Both the position numbers and the translations under genes were made by a program. The notes under the pieces were generated by a model. The model saw only the letters and a list, made by a program, of their open reading frames with translations, had not been told where the DNA came from and did not search any database. From JAVJSU01 sp040219275 (lineage in GTDB: Bacteria > Chloroflexota > Anaerolineae > Aggregatilineales > Phototrophicaceae), in assembly GCA_040219275.1 (NCBI GenBank), contig JAVJSU010000066.1, positions 55,077 to 119,076 on the forward strand: a stretch of 64,000 nucleotides of DNA, written 5' to 3'. Of the stretch, positions 49,829 to 58,883 are shown in pieces; the stretch's first letter is position 1, and each line of letters opens with the position of its first letter.

Positions 49829-51697
49829 TTACTCATACAACTTTCGTGCGACATCGAAGCGTCCGGCGCTGTCGTCCAAGCCACCGGGGCGGTTACGCGC
49901 CAGCCAATTTTTCCTATAGTCAGCCTCAATGTCGTTCCATGTGGCGGCGAGGGATTCTTTGTCCACACTGCTATCGCCCAATTGAAGCAAGGCATGATTC
50001 GCCCCATGCCGGATCATACGCGAGGCGGTCATAAATTCTCGCTGGATGAGTTCGCCATCGGTGCGTGTCATGTTGGCTTCTTCTAATGGCGACATCACCG
50101 AGTCAATATAGGTGATCGTCGCGTGCAATTTCTCTGCGAGTTTTCCAGGGTTATCAAGAAGTGCTTTGGTCGCTTCGTCGGCATACTTATAAGCGTAGCT
50201 ATCTTTGTAGTCTTCCATTGACGTTTGCAACATCCAGAACAGCAAACTGCCATTGTGAACGGTGATGCCGGGTTTGTCGTAGGCGTTACCAAGGTCATAT
50301 GCCAGTTTGCCCATCACGCCACCCTTATCACGGAAGGCATAGGCATCCAGAACAGCGGGTAGGTCAATCGCATCGTTGGCTTCTGCCGCCCAACTGAGCG
50401 CCGCGCCGTGTGCAAATCCGAGATAACTCACAGGGAGCGGTTGCCAGTGACCACGATCACCCCAATCGGTATTCAGCACGCCAATCGCGCCATATTTCAG
50501 TCCGTTTGCGATGGCATTCTTGATGTTGCCCACCGCGTTGTCGGTGCGTCCGGCGATGGTGTTCCAGCTAGACGTTCCCGGACAGACATAAAACGGAATA
50601 CCGGATTCGGCGAACAGCTTACTCTTACCGGGGAAGTCATGATTGGCTTCGTAGCCCCATTCCAGCGCAATCGTGTCTTTCGGCACTTCCGGCACAAGTT
50701 CAGGATATTGATTGATGATGTCGCCCCAGAATTGCATGGTTTTGCCGTGTTCGTTGCACAGCGCATAAATGTTCAGCAAAAAGTCCAGATAAACGCGCCC
50801 TTTACCTTTAACGTCCGTCCACGCTTTGGTGCGCCCCTGACCGAGATCGAAGGTTTCGTCACAGCCCACGTTGAATTGCGTGCTCGTAAAATTCGGCAAT
50901 AACTCGGCGAATAATTCACGAACGAGCGCCAACGAACCCGGTACAGCGGGCGATAGACTAAACGGGGGCAAAACCGATCCCCACGGCGACACCATATCCG
51001 TTTCAGATTCCGCCAGTGAAATATACGGCTTATGCTCGAACCAGCGGTGCATATGCCCGAAGCTGTTTTGATTCGGCACGAGTTCGATGAAGCGTTCTTT
51101 ACAGAAAGCATCAATTTCCAGAATTTCCTCGGCGGTCATCGGGGAGGCTTTCTCCCACACCACGCGATGATTGCGATAGGCGAAGGTGTGCTCGGTATAC
51201 AGTTGCACCTGATTGATCTTCCAGCTTGCCAGCATGTCGATCAGTTCGACGAGCGTTTCCGTTTTGTAGACCTTGTCACGGCTGATGTCCAGCATCACAC
51301 CCCGATTGGGGAAGTCAGGATAATCGCTGATCTCGCCCGCTGGAATTTCCGCGCCGTATGTTTCCAGCAATTGAATCAGCGTGCAGACCCCATAAAATAC
51401 ACCTGCTTCGTCATCGCCAGTGATGCGGATTTTATCATCAACCGTTAGCGTGTAGCCCTGCGCGTGTCCGGTTGCATCTGCGATACTCAGCACGATTTCT
51501 TCATCGAAATTCCCGCCACGAATATCCGCATTGACTCCCGCGTAGGTGCGGAGTGCATTTTGCAGACGTTTGGCCGTAAAGAGTAATCCCGCCGGATTAG
51601 CGACGTTCAGCGCGATGTCGATGTTATCGGGCAGGGTGGTGCGCTGATCTGTCATTTTCATTTTGCGAGGGATGGGTAAAAGGGTTATCTCGGTCAT
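49829..51697 (-). CDS. GH20 beta-N-acetylhexosaminidase (cytoplasmic)
   Basis: The 622-residue protein has an N-terminal GH20b-like domain (to about residue 125), then a TIM barrel opening with DFPNRGVMLDISRDKVYKTE. The catalytic pair is in FNVGCDETFDLGQG (Asp-Glu, substrate-assisted mechanism), with QFWGDIINQYP and ALEWGYEANHDF further along. The C-terminal 150 residues are helical. It removes terminal GlcNAc or GalNAc. There is no signal peptide, so it works on imported oligosaccharides. It lies between the ROK regulator and the oxidoreductase gene, opposite the ABC importer. Confidence 0.9.
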   Translation of the reverse strand: MTEITLLPIPRKMKMTDQRTTLPDNIDIALNVANPAGLLFTAKRLQNALRTYAGVNADIRGGNFDEEIVLSIADATGHAQGYTLTVDDKIRITGDDEAGVFYGVCTLIQLLETYGAEIPAGEISDYPDFPNRGVMLDISRDKVYKTETLVELIDMLASWKINQVQLYTEHTFAYRNHRVVWEKASPMTAEEILEIDAFCKERFIELVPNQNSFGHMHRWFEHKPYISLAESETDMVSPWGSVLPPFSLSPAVPGSLALVRELFAELLPNFTSTQFNVGCDETFDLGQGRTKAWTDVKGKGRVYLDFLLNIYALCNEHGKTMQFWGDIINQYPELVPEVPKDTIALEWGYEANHDFPGKSKLFAESGIPFYVCPGTSSWNTIAGRTDNAVGNIKNAIANGLKYGAIGVLNTDWGDRGHWQPLPVSYLGFAHGAALSWAAEANDAIDLPAVLDAYAFRDKGGVMGKLAYDLGNAYDKPGITVHNGSLLFWMLQTSMEDYKDSYAYKYADEATKALLDNPGKLAEKLHATITYIDSVMSPLEEANMTRTDGELIQREFMTASRMIRHGANHALLQLGDSSVDKESLAATWNDIEADYRKNWLARNRPGGLDDSAGRFDVARKLYE

Positions 51698-51755
51698 ATC
51701 TACCTCATTTCATAGGAAATTTCATAAGTTTGTTACAGCTGGTCAATTACAGATG

Positions 51756-51816
51756 GACGCGGAGAAAAATATTCTTTGCGCCTTCGTTATCTTTGTGACT
51801 TGGCGTTACGCTTTTT
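51756..51816. repeat. Diverged 'acgcggagaaa ... gttacgctttttat' repeat
   Basis: The left word ACGCGGAGAAA and the right words TTTGCG and GTTACGCTTTTT match the order of the cassettes at 5842-5922 and 4660-4740, with more changes. It fills the spacer between the ROK regulator and GH20 genes. Confidence 0.6.
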
Positions 51817-51844
51817 ATATTCTTTCGCAGGATTCCAATCCTCA

Positions 51845-53065
51845 TCACACCTTCGCCAGCACATGATCCAGCACCAGCGAGACAGACCCCTGCATCCCGG
51901 CGTGGTAGCCCATCTGTGATTTTTGAATGCTGAAATCCTGCGTTGAAAGCGGGAGCGAATTTTTCAAAATGGTGCGGTGAATGTTAATCAGCAATTGTGG
52001 ACCAATGTTGCTCACCCCACCACCGACGATTAGCAGACTTGGGTTGAAGAAGCTGACCACCGTCGCCAGCACATCACCGATCACCCGCCCACTTTCGATG
52101 ATAATATCATTGGCGACTTTATCCCCGCGTCCGGCGGCAGTACCCACATCTTCGGGCGTAAGTTTTCCGCCGTTTTTCTCCATCAGCTCGCTCAAAATCG
52201 CACTGCGTCCGGCGTTGGCGGCACGGGTCGCTTGCTCCGCGAGGGCAGGTCCGGCGGCGAATTTTTCCAGACAGCCGACCAATCCACAATGACACACCGG
52301 ACCTTCACGATCCACCGAGATATGCCCGATATGCCCCGCAATACCCGTCGTGCCATGATAGACCTCACCTTTGCAGACGATGCCACACCCGATCCCCGTC
52401 CCAATTTTAAGCATCAGGAAATTTTCATGATTTTTCCCCATGCCTTCCCGTAATTCGCCGAGCGCCATCAATGCCACATCGTTATCAACCTTGACAACGG
52501 ACTCTGCAAAGTGGGTACGACAATAATCGGAAATTGAATAATCGTGCCATCCCAGCATGGTTGCCGGATTAACAATGCGGTTGGTGTTCTTCTCTACCGG
52601 GGCAGGCACACCCACGCCGATCCCAAGAATCTGGTTGTGGTTAATGTGATGCGCGTCTAGCAGGCGAAAGACGGACTCAAAGACCGTGTCCATAACCTGT
52701 TCCGGCTTATTACGGATGTTAATGGGCGTGCGTTGCCATTCGATGATCTTGCCTTTGAAATCCGCAAGGCAAACATTTGCACCGGATGCCCCCATGTGAA
52801 TCCCGATCACATAGCCGAAATTTCTATTGAGTTCCAGCAGATTTGGTTTTCTGCCGCCGCTTGATTCGCCGACTTCTGCTTCCGTTAATAGGCGTAAATC
52901 AATTAATTCGTTGATGAGTTTGGTTGTTTTGGAGCGTGAAAGCCCAAGTAGTGTTACCAGTTCATTACGGGTCAATTGCGCATCCCGACGAATGAACTGA
53001 ACGATGTCAAATAAGTCATCTTCCAGCCGAACCGGATAAATATGTTGTTTATTTTCCACAGACAT
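51845..53065 (-). CDS. ROK-family transcriptional repressor (NagC/XylR type)
   Basis: The 406-residue protein has an N-terminal winged helix (FIRRDAQLTRNELVTLLGLSRSKTTKLINEL, residues 24-56) followed by a ROK sugar-binding domain. Its phosphate loops are replaced or degenerate (YVIGIHMGASGANV). GHIGHISVDREGP and CHCGLVGCLEKFAAG form the zinc site, complete here. NagC-type repressors release DNA when they bind an amino-sugar or its phosphate. The gene is divergent from the ABC importer operon, sharing 231 bp of promoter DNA, and precedes GH20 on its own strand. It is the likely regulator of both arms. Confidence 0.88.
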   Translation of the reverse strand: MSVENKQHIYPVRLEDDLFDIVQFIRRDAQLTRNELVTLLGLSRSKTTKLINELIDLRLLTEAEVGESSGGRKPNLLELNRNFGYVIGIHMGASGANVCLADFKGKIIEWQRTPINIRNKPEQVMDTVFESVFRLLDAHHINHNQILGIGVGVPAPVEKNTNRIVNPATMLGWHDYSISDYCRTHFAESVVKVDNDVALMALGELREGMGKNHENFLMLKIGTGIGCGIVCKGEVYHGTTGIAGHIGHISVDREGPVCHCGLVGCLEKFAAGPALAEQATRAANAGRSAILSELMEKNGGKLTPEDVGTAAGRGDKVANDIIIESGRVIGDVLATVVSFFNPSLLIVGGGVSNIGPQLLINIHRTILKNSLPLSTQDFSIQKSQMGYHAGMQGSVSLVLDHVLAKV

Positions 53066-53126
53066 AATGAGTGCTTTCCAGCATTTCTATCTGAATTATT
53101 CACATTTTGTTTAATTTATACTCATA

Positions 53127-53156
53127 ACTGTACCCACTTTTGCTATATTTTGTCAA
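53127..53156 (-). promoter_or_regulatory. Promoter of the ROK repressor arm, TTGACA-18 bp-TACAGT
   Basis: Read leftward, -35 TTGACA is 53151-53156 and -10 TACAGT is 53127-53132. It drives the repressor-GH20-oxidoreductase genes. Only 31 bp separate it from the rightward promoter's -35 box. Confidence 0.65.
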
Positions 53157-53187
53157 AAGTTTCTCAAAAAAGTCAGAAGTCTGTTAT

Positions 53188-53216
53188 TTGACATTATAAG
53201 TTTAGCGCGTTACACT
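53188..53216 (+). promoter_or_regulatory. Promoter of the ABC importer arm, TTGACA-17 bp-TACACT
   Basis: TTGACA (53188-53193) and TACACT (53211-53216) are 17 bp apart. The start point would be near 53223, giving a leader of about 74 nt with GGAGG 8 bp before ATG 53297. The longer frame from 53228 would leave almost no leader. Confidence 0.75.
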
Positions 53217-53296
53217 CCGTTTTACTCATGGCAAATGCACCAAAATGCAACGTCAGAGGTAGCATTTTTGTAAAGATTTTTGAGGAGGTTTATGTG

Positions 53297-55036
53297 ATGC
53301 GCAAGAAATTCGGTTTACTCGGCGTCCTCGTCTTGCTGTTCAGCGTGTTCTCAGTGAGCATGGTCAGCGCGCAGGATGGACCCACAGTGTACACAGGTGG
53401 TTGGCCCTATTCCGTACCGCCGGATGGACATTTCAACAGCTATTCAACAGGGCGTATCGATCTTGGTATCTATCTTGATCTGATGTTGCCGCCACTTTCT
53501 GTTTACATATGGTCTGAAGGTGTCTACGAAGGTATGGTTGCCTCGGATTTTGGCTTCGATGACAACAACAACTATTACGTCACCCTCAACGAAGGCATCA
53601 CCTGGAGTGACGGTACACCGATGACTTCCGCTGATCTTGTAGCCACCTTTAACACCGGCTATATCATTGGCTGGTCGATCTGGACACAACTCGATCACAT
53701 CGAAGTTGTCGACGATCAAACGGCACTCTTCGTATTGACCGAACCATCACGCGTCGCAGAACGTCGCATTATGACTGAAAACATTCGCCCCGCGAGCGTT
53801 TACGGTGATTTTGCTGATCGCGCCGCCGCATTGATCGAAAGTGGTGCCGCCGCCGGTGATGCAGAATTTGATGCTCTGCTGACCGAACTGACCGAGTTCC
53901 GTCCCGACGATTACGTGTCCGGTGGACCCTATATCCTGCTTGCAGAAAACATCACCGATGCAAATGCGCGCCTCGTCAAGAACGAAGGTGGCTTCAATAG
54001 CGATGTAGTGCTGTTCGACGAAGTTTTGCTGTGGAATGGTGAAACTGAAGCCGCAACACCGCTGGTCGCCAATGGTGAACTGGCTTACGGTACCTATGGT
54101 TTCCCGCCTGCGACAGAACAAGCCTTCGTTGAAGCCGGTGTCGACATCATTCGTGGTCCGGGTTACACCGGTCCGGGTCTCTTTGTCAATCACAGTGTCT
54201 ATCCGCTAAACCTCGTCGAAGTACGTCAGGCGATGGCATATGCGATTGACCGCGAAGAAAATGGTTTCGTCAGCCTTGCGGCATCTGGTATCGCCAACGA
54301 TTGTATGTGTGGTCTGAGCGACAACCTTGCTCCTGTATGGCTTTCAGATGAAGTTCAAGATCAACTGAATTACTATGATCTTGACCGTGATCTTGCCGCA
54401 GAAACACTTGAAGGCATCGGTTTTAGCCTGAATGAAGATGGCATCTGGACAGACGACGAAGGCAATACACTCTCCTTTGAACTGATCTTCCCGGCTGAAT
54501 TCCTTGACTGGGCGGCGGCGGCAGAAAACGTCACCGATCAGTTGAACGACTTCGGTTTTGACATCACCGCGCGTGGTGTACAGTTCCAGCAACAACAGCA
54601 AGAAGTCTATGACAGCAACTTCCAGCTTGCCATCCGTAACTGGGGTATTGGCAGTCCGTTCCCCGGCGAAAGTTACCTGCAACCCTACAACCGTTACAAT
54701 GGTCAGGGTGAGGTCGCTGGTGAAGGTGTCGGTGGTGGTATGCGCTTCGACCCGAACGTGACCTACAGCGGTGGCGAACTGAACGTACTTGATGCGTCTT
54801 ACGCGGCTGGTGAAGGTCTGGATACCGAGGCACAATCGGCTATTGTTGAACAACTCGCGCTGTCCTTCAACGAATTGCTCCCCGCAATCCCGTTGTGGGA
54901 ACGTTATGGTAACAACCCGCTGAATCGTAGCGTGCTTGATGCACCGGCTGGTGATGATCCCATCTACAACAACGCAGGTGCAGATCATTTCATGCCGTAT
55001 CTCATCCTTACGGGTGGTGTCGGTCCGGCAATGTAA
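53297..55036 (+). CDS. ABC transporter substrate-binding protein, family 5 (oligosaccharide/peptide type)
   Basis: The 579-residue protein has a signal peptide (KKFGLLGVLVLLFSVFSVSM, cut after VSA) without a lipobox Cys. The family 5 body shows LNEGITWSDGTPMTSADLVATF (the signature stretch near residue 100), RQAMAYAIDREE and a C-terminal LPAIPLWERYGNN. These proteins bind peptides, nickel or oligosaccharides. ATG 53297 is chosen because GGAGG is 8 bp upstream. Its position opposite GH20 and the ROK repressor suggests N-acetylhexosamine oligosaccharides. A strong intercistronic hairpin follows. Confidence 0.88.
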   Translation: MRKKFGLLGVLVLLFSVFSVSMVSAQDGPTVYTGGWPYSVPPDGHFNSYSTGRIDLGIYLDLMLPPLSVYIWSEGVYEGMVASDFGFDDNNNYYVTLNEGITWSDGTPMTSADLVATFNTGYIIGWSIWTQLDHIEVVDDQTALFVLTEPSRVAERRIMTENIRPASVYGDFADRAAALIESGAAAGDAEFDALLTELTEFRPDDYVSGGPYILLAENITDANARLVKNEGGFNSDVVLFDEVLLWNGETEAATPLVANGELAYGTYGFPPATEQAFVEAGVDIIRGPGYTGPGLFVNHSVYPLNLVEVRQAMAYAIDREENGFVSLAASGIANDCMCGLSDNLAPVWLSDEVQDQLNYYDLDRDLAAETLEGIGFSLNEDGIWTDDEGNTLSFELIFPAEFLDWAAAAENVTDQLNDFGFDITARGVQFQQQQQEVYDSNFQLAIRNWGIGSPFPGESYLQPYNRYNGQGEVAGEGVGGGMRFDPNVTYSGGELNVLDASYAAGEGLDTEAQSAIVEQLALSFNELLPAIPLWERYGNNPLNRSVLDAPAGDDPIYNNAGADHFMPYLILTGGVGPAM

Positions 55037-55054
55037 TTTAAGCATATGAATTTT

Positions 55055-55084
55055 GTCGGGGAGATCAAAGTTGGTCTCCCCGAC
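55055..55084 (+). promoter_or_regulatory. Intercistronic hairpin after the substrate-binding-protein gene
   Basis: GTCGGGGAGA (55055-55064) and TCTCCCCGAC (55075-55084) pair perfectly over 10 bp; the loop is 10 bases. No T-run follows, so it is probably a stem that stabilises the binding-protein mRNA and reduces read-through. Confidence 0.7.
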
Positions 55085-55182
55085 CTCTTGTGTGGTCTAA
55101 TAGGTGCTAGTCAGTTTTTCACTGATGTTACGCGGGTGTAGGCTATTGGGTCAACGTTCCGCATCGGTGAATAGGTACGAAG

Positions 55183-55234
55183 TCTGATTACTGAAAACTG
55201 TGAACTGATTACTGAAAACTGTTTACTGTAAAAC
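55183..55234. repeat. Simple-sequence leader of 'actgattactgaaaactg' units upstream of permease B
   Basis: The stretch is built from near-identical 10- to 18-base words (actgattactgaaaactg, tttactgt). Similar arrays lie at 57681-57744 and 59210-59256, in each case in the spacer before a gene of this ABC operon. They may be degenerate tandem repeats. Confidence 0.6.
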
Positions 55235-55265
55235 GACGCAAACTAGATTTATAAAAGAGCAACTC

Positions 55266-56372
55266 ATGGCAACCCATACCCCACCTATAGATACTTCAGC
55301 AATCGAAAAACCTGAGTTCAGCGCGTCTAGCATCACATTAGGCGGCATGGCTCACAAAATTTGGGGCAATTATGTCGCGCGAACCCTCATTCAAGCGGTC
55401 ATTACGATCTGGCTGGTCATTACCTTTATCTTTTTTCTGGTGCGGTTGATGCCGGGTAATCCGGTAGATGTCTATATTGATTACATCATCAATCAGGAAA
55501 ATTTGTCCTATGAAGAAGCCTACTCCCGCGCCGCGTCCCAATTTCAGTTTGACCCCGATGCGAATGTCATCACCCAATATGTGGAATACATGGGGCAGTT
55601 GGCGCAGGGCGATCTCGGCGAATCCATCACGTCCACAGGCACGAAAGTGCTCGACCAAATCTGGCGTTATCTACCGTGGACATTATTCTCAGTTGGCTTA
55701 GGCTTGCTCTTTAGCTTTGTGCTGGGTGTGTTGCTCGGCATCATCATGGCATATTATCGCAACTCCCCGCTGGATGTTGTGCTGTCATTGTTTTCGTCCA
55801 TTCTCAGCGCGGTTCCCAATTACATCTGGGGATTGGCGATTCTGATTATTTTTGGCGTGCAATTACAATGGTTCGCCATCGGTGATTTTCGTGGGACGTA
55901 TGCCTCCGATATCAGTGTTGGTTTTACGCCCGAATTTATCTTTAGCGTGCTCAAACATGCCATGCTCCCCGTGATCGTCTATATCACAGGCGCGCTCGGC
56001 ACATGGACGCTCACTATGCGGAACAGCACAATCAGCGTGCTCGGCGAAGATTATGTCAATGTCGCGCGGGCGAGGGGTTTGTCTCAAGCGCGGATCGTCA
56101 CGGCATATGTTGGGCGTAACGCCGCCTTACCGATGTTCACCCTATTGGCAATCAGCATCGGCTTCATTATTGGCGGGAGTGTCATCATCGAAGAACTCTT
56201 CGTCTATAAAGGGCTGGGGAGCTTCTTGTTCCGGTCTATCGCCACGCGGGATTACACTTCGATGCAGGGTGTTCTGCTGGTGATCGTGATTTCTGTCGTG
56301 TTTAGCAACTTGCTGGCGGATTTGCTCTACAGTCGGCTTGATCCGCGTGTGCGTTTGGGAGAGGACGACTAA
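55266..56372 (+). CDS. ABC transporter permease (DppB/OppB type)
   Basis: The 368-residue protein has six or seven helices. After a 35-residue cytoplasmic lead comes TLIQAVITIWLVITFIFFLVRLMPGNPVD, the family's start; the long external loop (residues 65-130) includes GQLAQGDLGESITSTG. The EAA loop is EDYVNVARARGLSQARI. The N-terminal lead is longer than usual. An AAGAG SD precedes the ATG. The partner permease starts 3 bp after the stop, so they are coupled. Confidence 0.9.
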   Translation: MATHTPPIDTSAIEKPEFSASSITLGGMAHKIWGNYVARTLIQAVITIWLVITFIFFLVRLMPGNPVDVYIDYIINQENLSYEEAYSRAASQFQFDPDANVITQYVEYMGQLAQGDLGESITSTGTKVLDQIWRYLPWTLFSVGLGLLFSFVLGVLLGIIMAYYRNSPLDVVLSLFSSILSAVPNYIWGLAILIIFGVQLQWFAIGDFRGTYASDISVGFTPEFIFSVLKHAMLPVIVYITGALGTWTLTMRNSTISVLGEDYVNVARARGLSQARIVTAYVGRNAALPMFTLLAISIGFIIGGSVIIEELFVYKGLGSFLFRSIATRDYTSMQGVLLVIVISVVFSNLLADLLYSRLDPRVRLGEDD

Positions 56373-56375
56373 ATT

Positions 56376-57647
56376 ATGACCTCCACAATGGAAATGATGC
56401 CGGAAAAACCACCACGTAAAGATAGCGATATTCCGATAATCGGCACATTGGTGCTGACGGTGACTGTCTTTTTTAAGGCACTCCGGCGCAACAAAGTCGG
56501 CATGGTCGGGTTTATCGGTCTGGTGTTTTTCGCGTTGATGTCCCTGTTAGGACCCGGTTTAGTGCCATTTGATGACGATGTAAAACTCGATCAAATCGGT
56601 GCGCCCCCCGGTTCGCAGGTCAAAATTCTGGTGCAAAGTGCAAATGTGGATCGCTTCCGTACACTGGACGATCTACAAGGGCAAACCGTCGGTCTGATTG
56701 ACCGTAGCGGTGGCGAATCGCTGGTTGAGGAGTATTTCGCTGGGTTCCCTGAGGACAACCCGCCGTTTGAGGTGGAAACGACACGCTTTAGCTCAGGGCG
56801 AGGCATCCCTGAAGCGATTGAAGGGCTTGCAAATGGTGAAGTGGATGCCCTCATCATCTGGTCGGATAACATCACCGATTACATCACAAGTAACCGTGAT
56901 TTGGCACAGGGCGATCAATTTTCTGATCTGGTGGTTTCCGGCTCTCTCGGCAAGCGTTATTTACTCGGCACAGACACACAGGGACGCGATATTTTCAGCC
57001 ATATCGTCAACGGCGGCTCGTCGCTCATTTTTGTCGCGTTGCTGGCGGGTTTTTTCTCCACGGCGGTTGCAGTCTTGCTGGGTTCGATGGCGGCGCTCGT
57101 TGGTGGCATACCGGATCGTTTACTCGTCAGTGCGGCGAATTTCGTCCTGACAATCCCACAATTTCCGGTGCTGGTGGTGCTGGCATTATTGATCGGCTCG
57201 CAACTCAACAACCCGTTTTTGCTAGCGGGGTTGATTGCCGCGTTGTCTTGGCCCGTGTTGATGCGTGCCGTCCGCGCACAGGTCTTGAGCCTGCGCGAAC
57301 GTGAATTTGTGGAGGCGGCACAGGCGTTAGGTCTGGGGATGCCGCATATTATCCTGCGGGAAATTTTGCCGAACATGATGAGCTTCGTGGCGATCAACTT
57401 TATCTTCGCCGTGACCAGCGCCATGTATCAGCAAATTGGCTTGATCTTTCTTGGCATGGCTCCCATCAACGATTATACGTGGGGCGTGATGCTCTTTTTT
57501 GGACGCACCCGCGGGACGCTTTTCAGCCCGGATAGCATGAGCATGGTGTTGTCGCCGGTGATTGCGATTGCGCTGTTTCAGGTGTGTATGGTGCTCTTCG
57601 CCCGCTCACTTGAAGAAATGTTCGACCCGCGCCTGAGAAGTTCTTAA
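56376..57647 (+). CDS. ABC transporter permease (DppC/OppC type) with a binding-protein-like insert
   Basis: Usual members have about 300 residues; this one has 423. The extra 110 residues (about 81-192, bases 56616-56951) lie in the first external loop, just before the family motif LGTDTQGRDIFSHIVNGG. The insert reads like lobe II of a periplasmic binding protein (SBP_bac_3): KILVQSAN, RTLDDLQGQTVGLIDRSGG, EAIEGLANGEVDALIIWSD and SDLVVSGS. The rest is normal, with the EAA loop REFVEAAQALGLGMPHI. The insert should face outside. It may bind a ligand or contact the substrate-binding protein. The gene starts 3 bp after its partner permease. Confidence 0.88.
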   Translation: MTSTMEMMPEKPPRKDSDIPIIGTLVLTVTVFFKALRRNKVGMVGFIGLVFFALMSLLGPGLVPFDDDVKLDQIGAPPGSQVKILVQSANVDRFRTLDDLQGQTVGLIDRSGGESLVEEYFAGFPEDNPPFEVETTRFSSGRGIPEAIEGLANGEVDALIIWSDNITDYITSNRDLAQGDQFSDLVVSGSLGKRYLLGTDTQGRDIFSHIVNGGSSLIFVALLAGFFSTAVAVLLGSMAALVGGIPDRLLVSAANFVLTIPQFPVLVVLALLIGSQLNNPFLLAGLIAALSWPVLMRAVRAQVLSLREREFVEAAQALGLGMPHIILREILPNMMSFVAINFIFAVTSAMYQQIGLIFLGMAPINDYTWGVMLFFGRTRGTLFSPDSMSMVLSPVIAIALFQVCMVLFARSLEEMFDPRLRSS

Positions 57648-57680
57648 AGAAAGCCATTCAGCAATTCAGATGGTAAGTTT

Positions 57681-57744
57681 CTAAAAACTGTCTACTGAAC
57701 ACTGACTACTGTGTACCGAAAACTGTTTACTGAATACTGAAAAC
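57681..57744. repeat. Simple-sequence leader of 'actgtctactgaacactg' units upstream of the first ATPase
   Basis: Successive words (aaaactg tctactg aacactg actactg tgtaccg aaaactg tttactg aatactg aaaac) fill the spacer up to the ATG at 57746. No SD is visible. The array is like those at 55183 and 59210. Confidence 0.65.
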
Positions 57745-57745
57745 G

Positions 57746-58843
57746 ATGACCATGGAAGAAAAACTCGTATTACAGGTTAACGACATATCTGTCGTCTATC
57801 ACTCGCCACGCGGCGATGTAAAGGCGACCAATAACGTCTCGTTTGAACTCCGTCAACGGGAGGCGCTGGCATTGATCGGCGAGAGCGGTTGTGGCAAAAC
57901 CACACTCAGTCTCGCGCTGATTAAGATGCTCCCGAAATCCGCAGAAATTACGGGCGGTGAGGTGCATTACACGCGGGACGGCAAAACCCGCGATGTGCTC
58001 AAGTTTAAAGACCGTGAAATGCGCCTGTTCCGCTGGAATGATTGCGCGATGGTCTTTCAGGGTGCACAGAACGCCTTTAATCCGGTGCTGAAAATCAGCG
58101 ATCAATTTTATGATACGGCGCGTTCGCATAGCTGGAAGGACAAAGAAGCCGTCCGCCAACGCACGCTAGAATTATTCGAACTCGTCCGCCTTGATCCTGA
58201 ACGCGTCTTTAAATCCTATCCGCACGAACTCAGCGGCGGGATGAAACAGCGTGCTTTGTTGGCGCTTGGCGTGTTGCTCAGCCCGCAGGTGGTTATTCTG
58301 GATGAGCCGACCACCGCGCTCGATATTTTGACGCAACGGGCGATCATCGACGTGCTTAATGAGATGCAGGAACGGCTCGGCTTTAGCATCATTTTCATCA
58401 GCCATGATCTTGCTTTAGCGGCAGAAATGGCGGATCGTGTGGCGACAATGTACGCCGGTCAAATCGTGGAGATCGGTCCGGTGAACGATATTTTCTATCG
58501 CACATTGCACCCGTATACACTCGGTTTGATGCAATCCGTGCCGAAACTGGACACCGCCAAAGAAGAATTGCAGAGTATTCCCGGCAGTCCGCCCAACCTG
58601 ATTGATCCGCCATCTGGCTGTAAGTTCCACCCGCGTTGCCGTTTTGCGACGGACAAATGCAAAGAGGAAATGCCGCCGCTGGTCGAGTATTCAGCCGGAC
58701 ATTTCGCCGCCTGCCACCATACCGATAAAGTACAGGAAGCCCGCATCGAATGGGAAGCAAATATGGAGCATATCCCCGATGTGGCGATGGATGTGATTGA
58801 GCAGACGAAGAAACAAACTAGCAAGGCAAAGGCGGAAAGTTAA
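57746..58843 (+). CDS. ABC transporter ATP-binding protein (DppD/OppD type)
   Basis: The 365-residue ATPase has Walker A LIGESGCGKTTLSLALI (near residue 40), Q-loop VFQGAQNAFNP, signature LSGGMKQRALLAL, Walker B VVILDEPTTALDI and His switch ISHDLALA. The C-terminal oligopeptide/dipeptide part has the cluster GCKFHPRCRFATDKC, which in this family holds an iron-sulfur cluster or zinc. A 45-residue acidic tail follows. Two start codons (57746, 57752) are possible; neither has an SD, since the leader is a simple-sequence array. Confidence 0.9.
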   Translation: MTMEEKLVLQVNDISVVYHSPRGDVKATNNVSFELRQREALALIGESGCGKTTLSLALIKMLPKSAEITGGEVHYTRDGKTRDVLKFKDREMRLFRWNDCAMVFQGAQNAFNPVLKISDQFYDTARSHSWKDKEAVRQRTLELFELVRLDPERVFKSYPHELSGGMKQRALLALGVLLSPQVVILDEPTTALDILTQRAIIDVLNEMQERLGFSIIFISHDLALAAEMADRVATMYAGQIVEIGPVNDIFYRTLHPYTLGLMQSVPKLDTAKEELQSIPGSPPNLIDPPSGCKFHPRCRFATDKCKEEMPPLVEYSAGHFAACHHTDKVQEARIEWEANMEHIPDVAMDVIEQTKKQTSKAKAES

Positions 58844-58883
58844 TGCAAATTTTTCGTCATTTGTCGAAAAATTCGGTTAAAAA

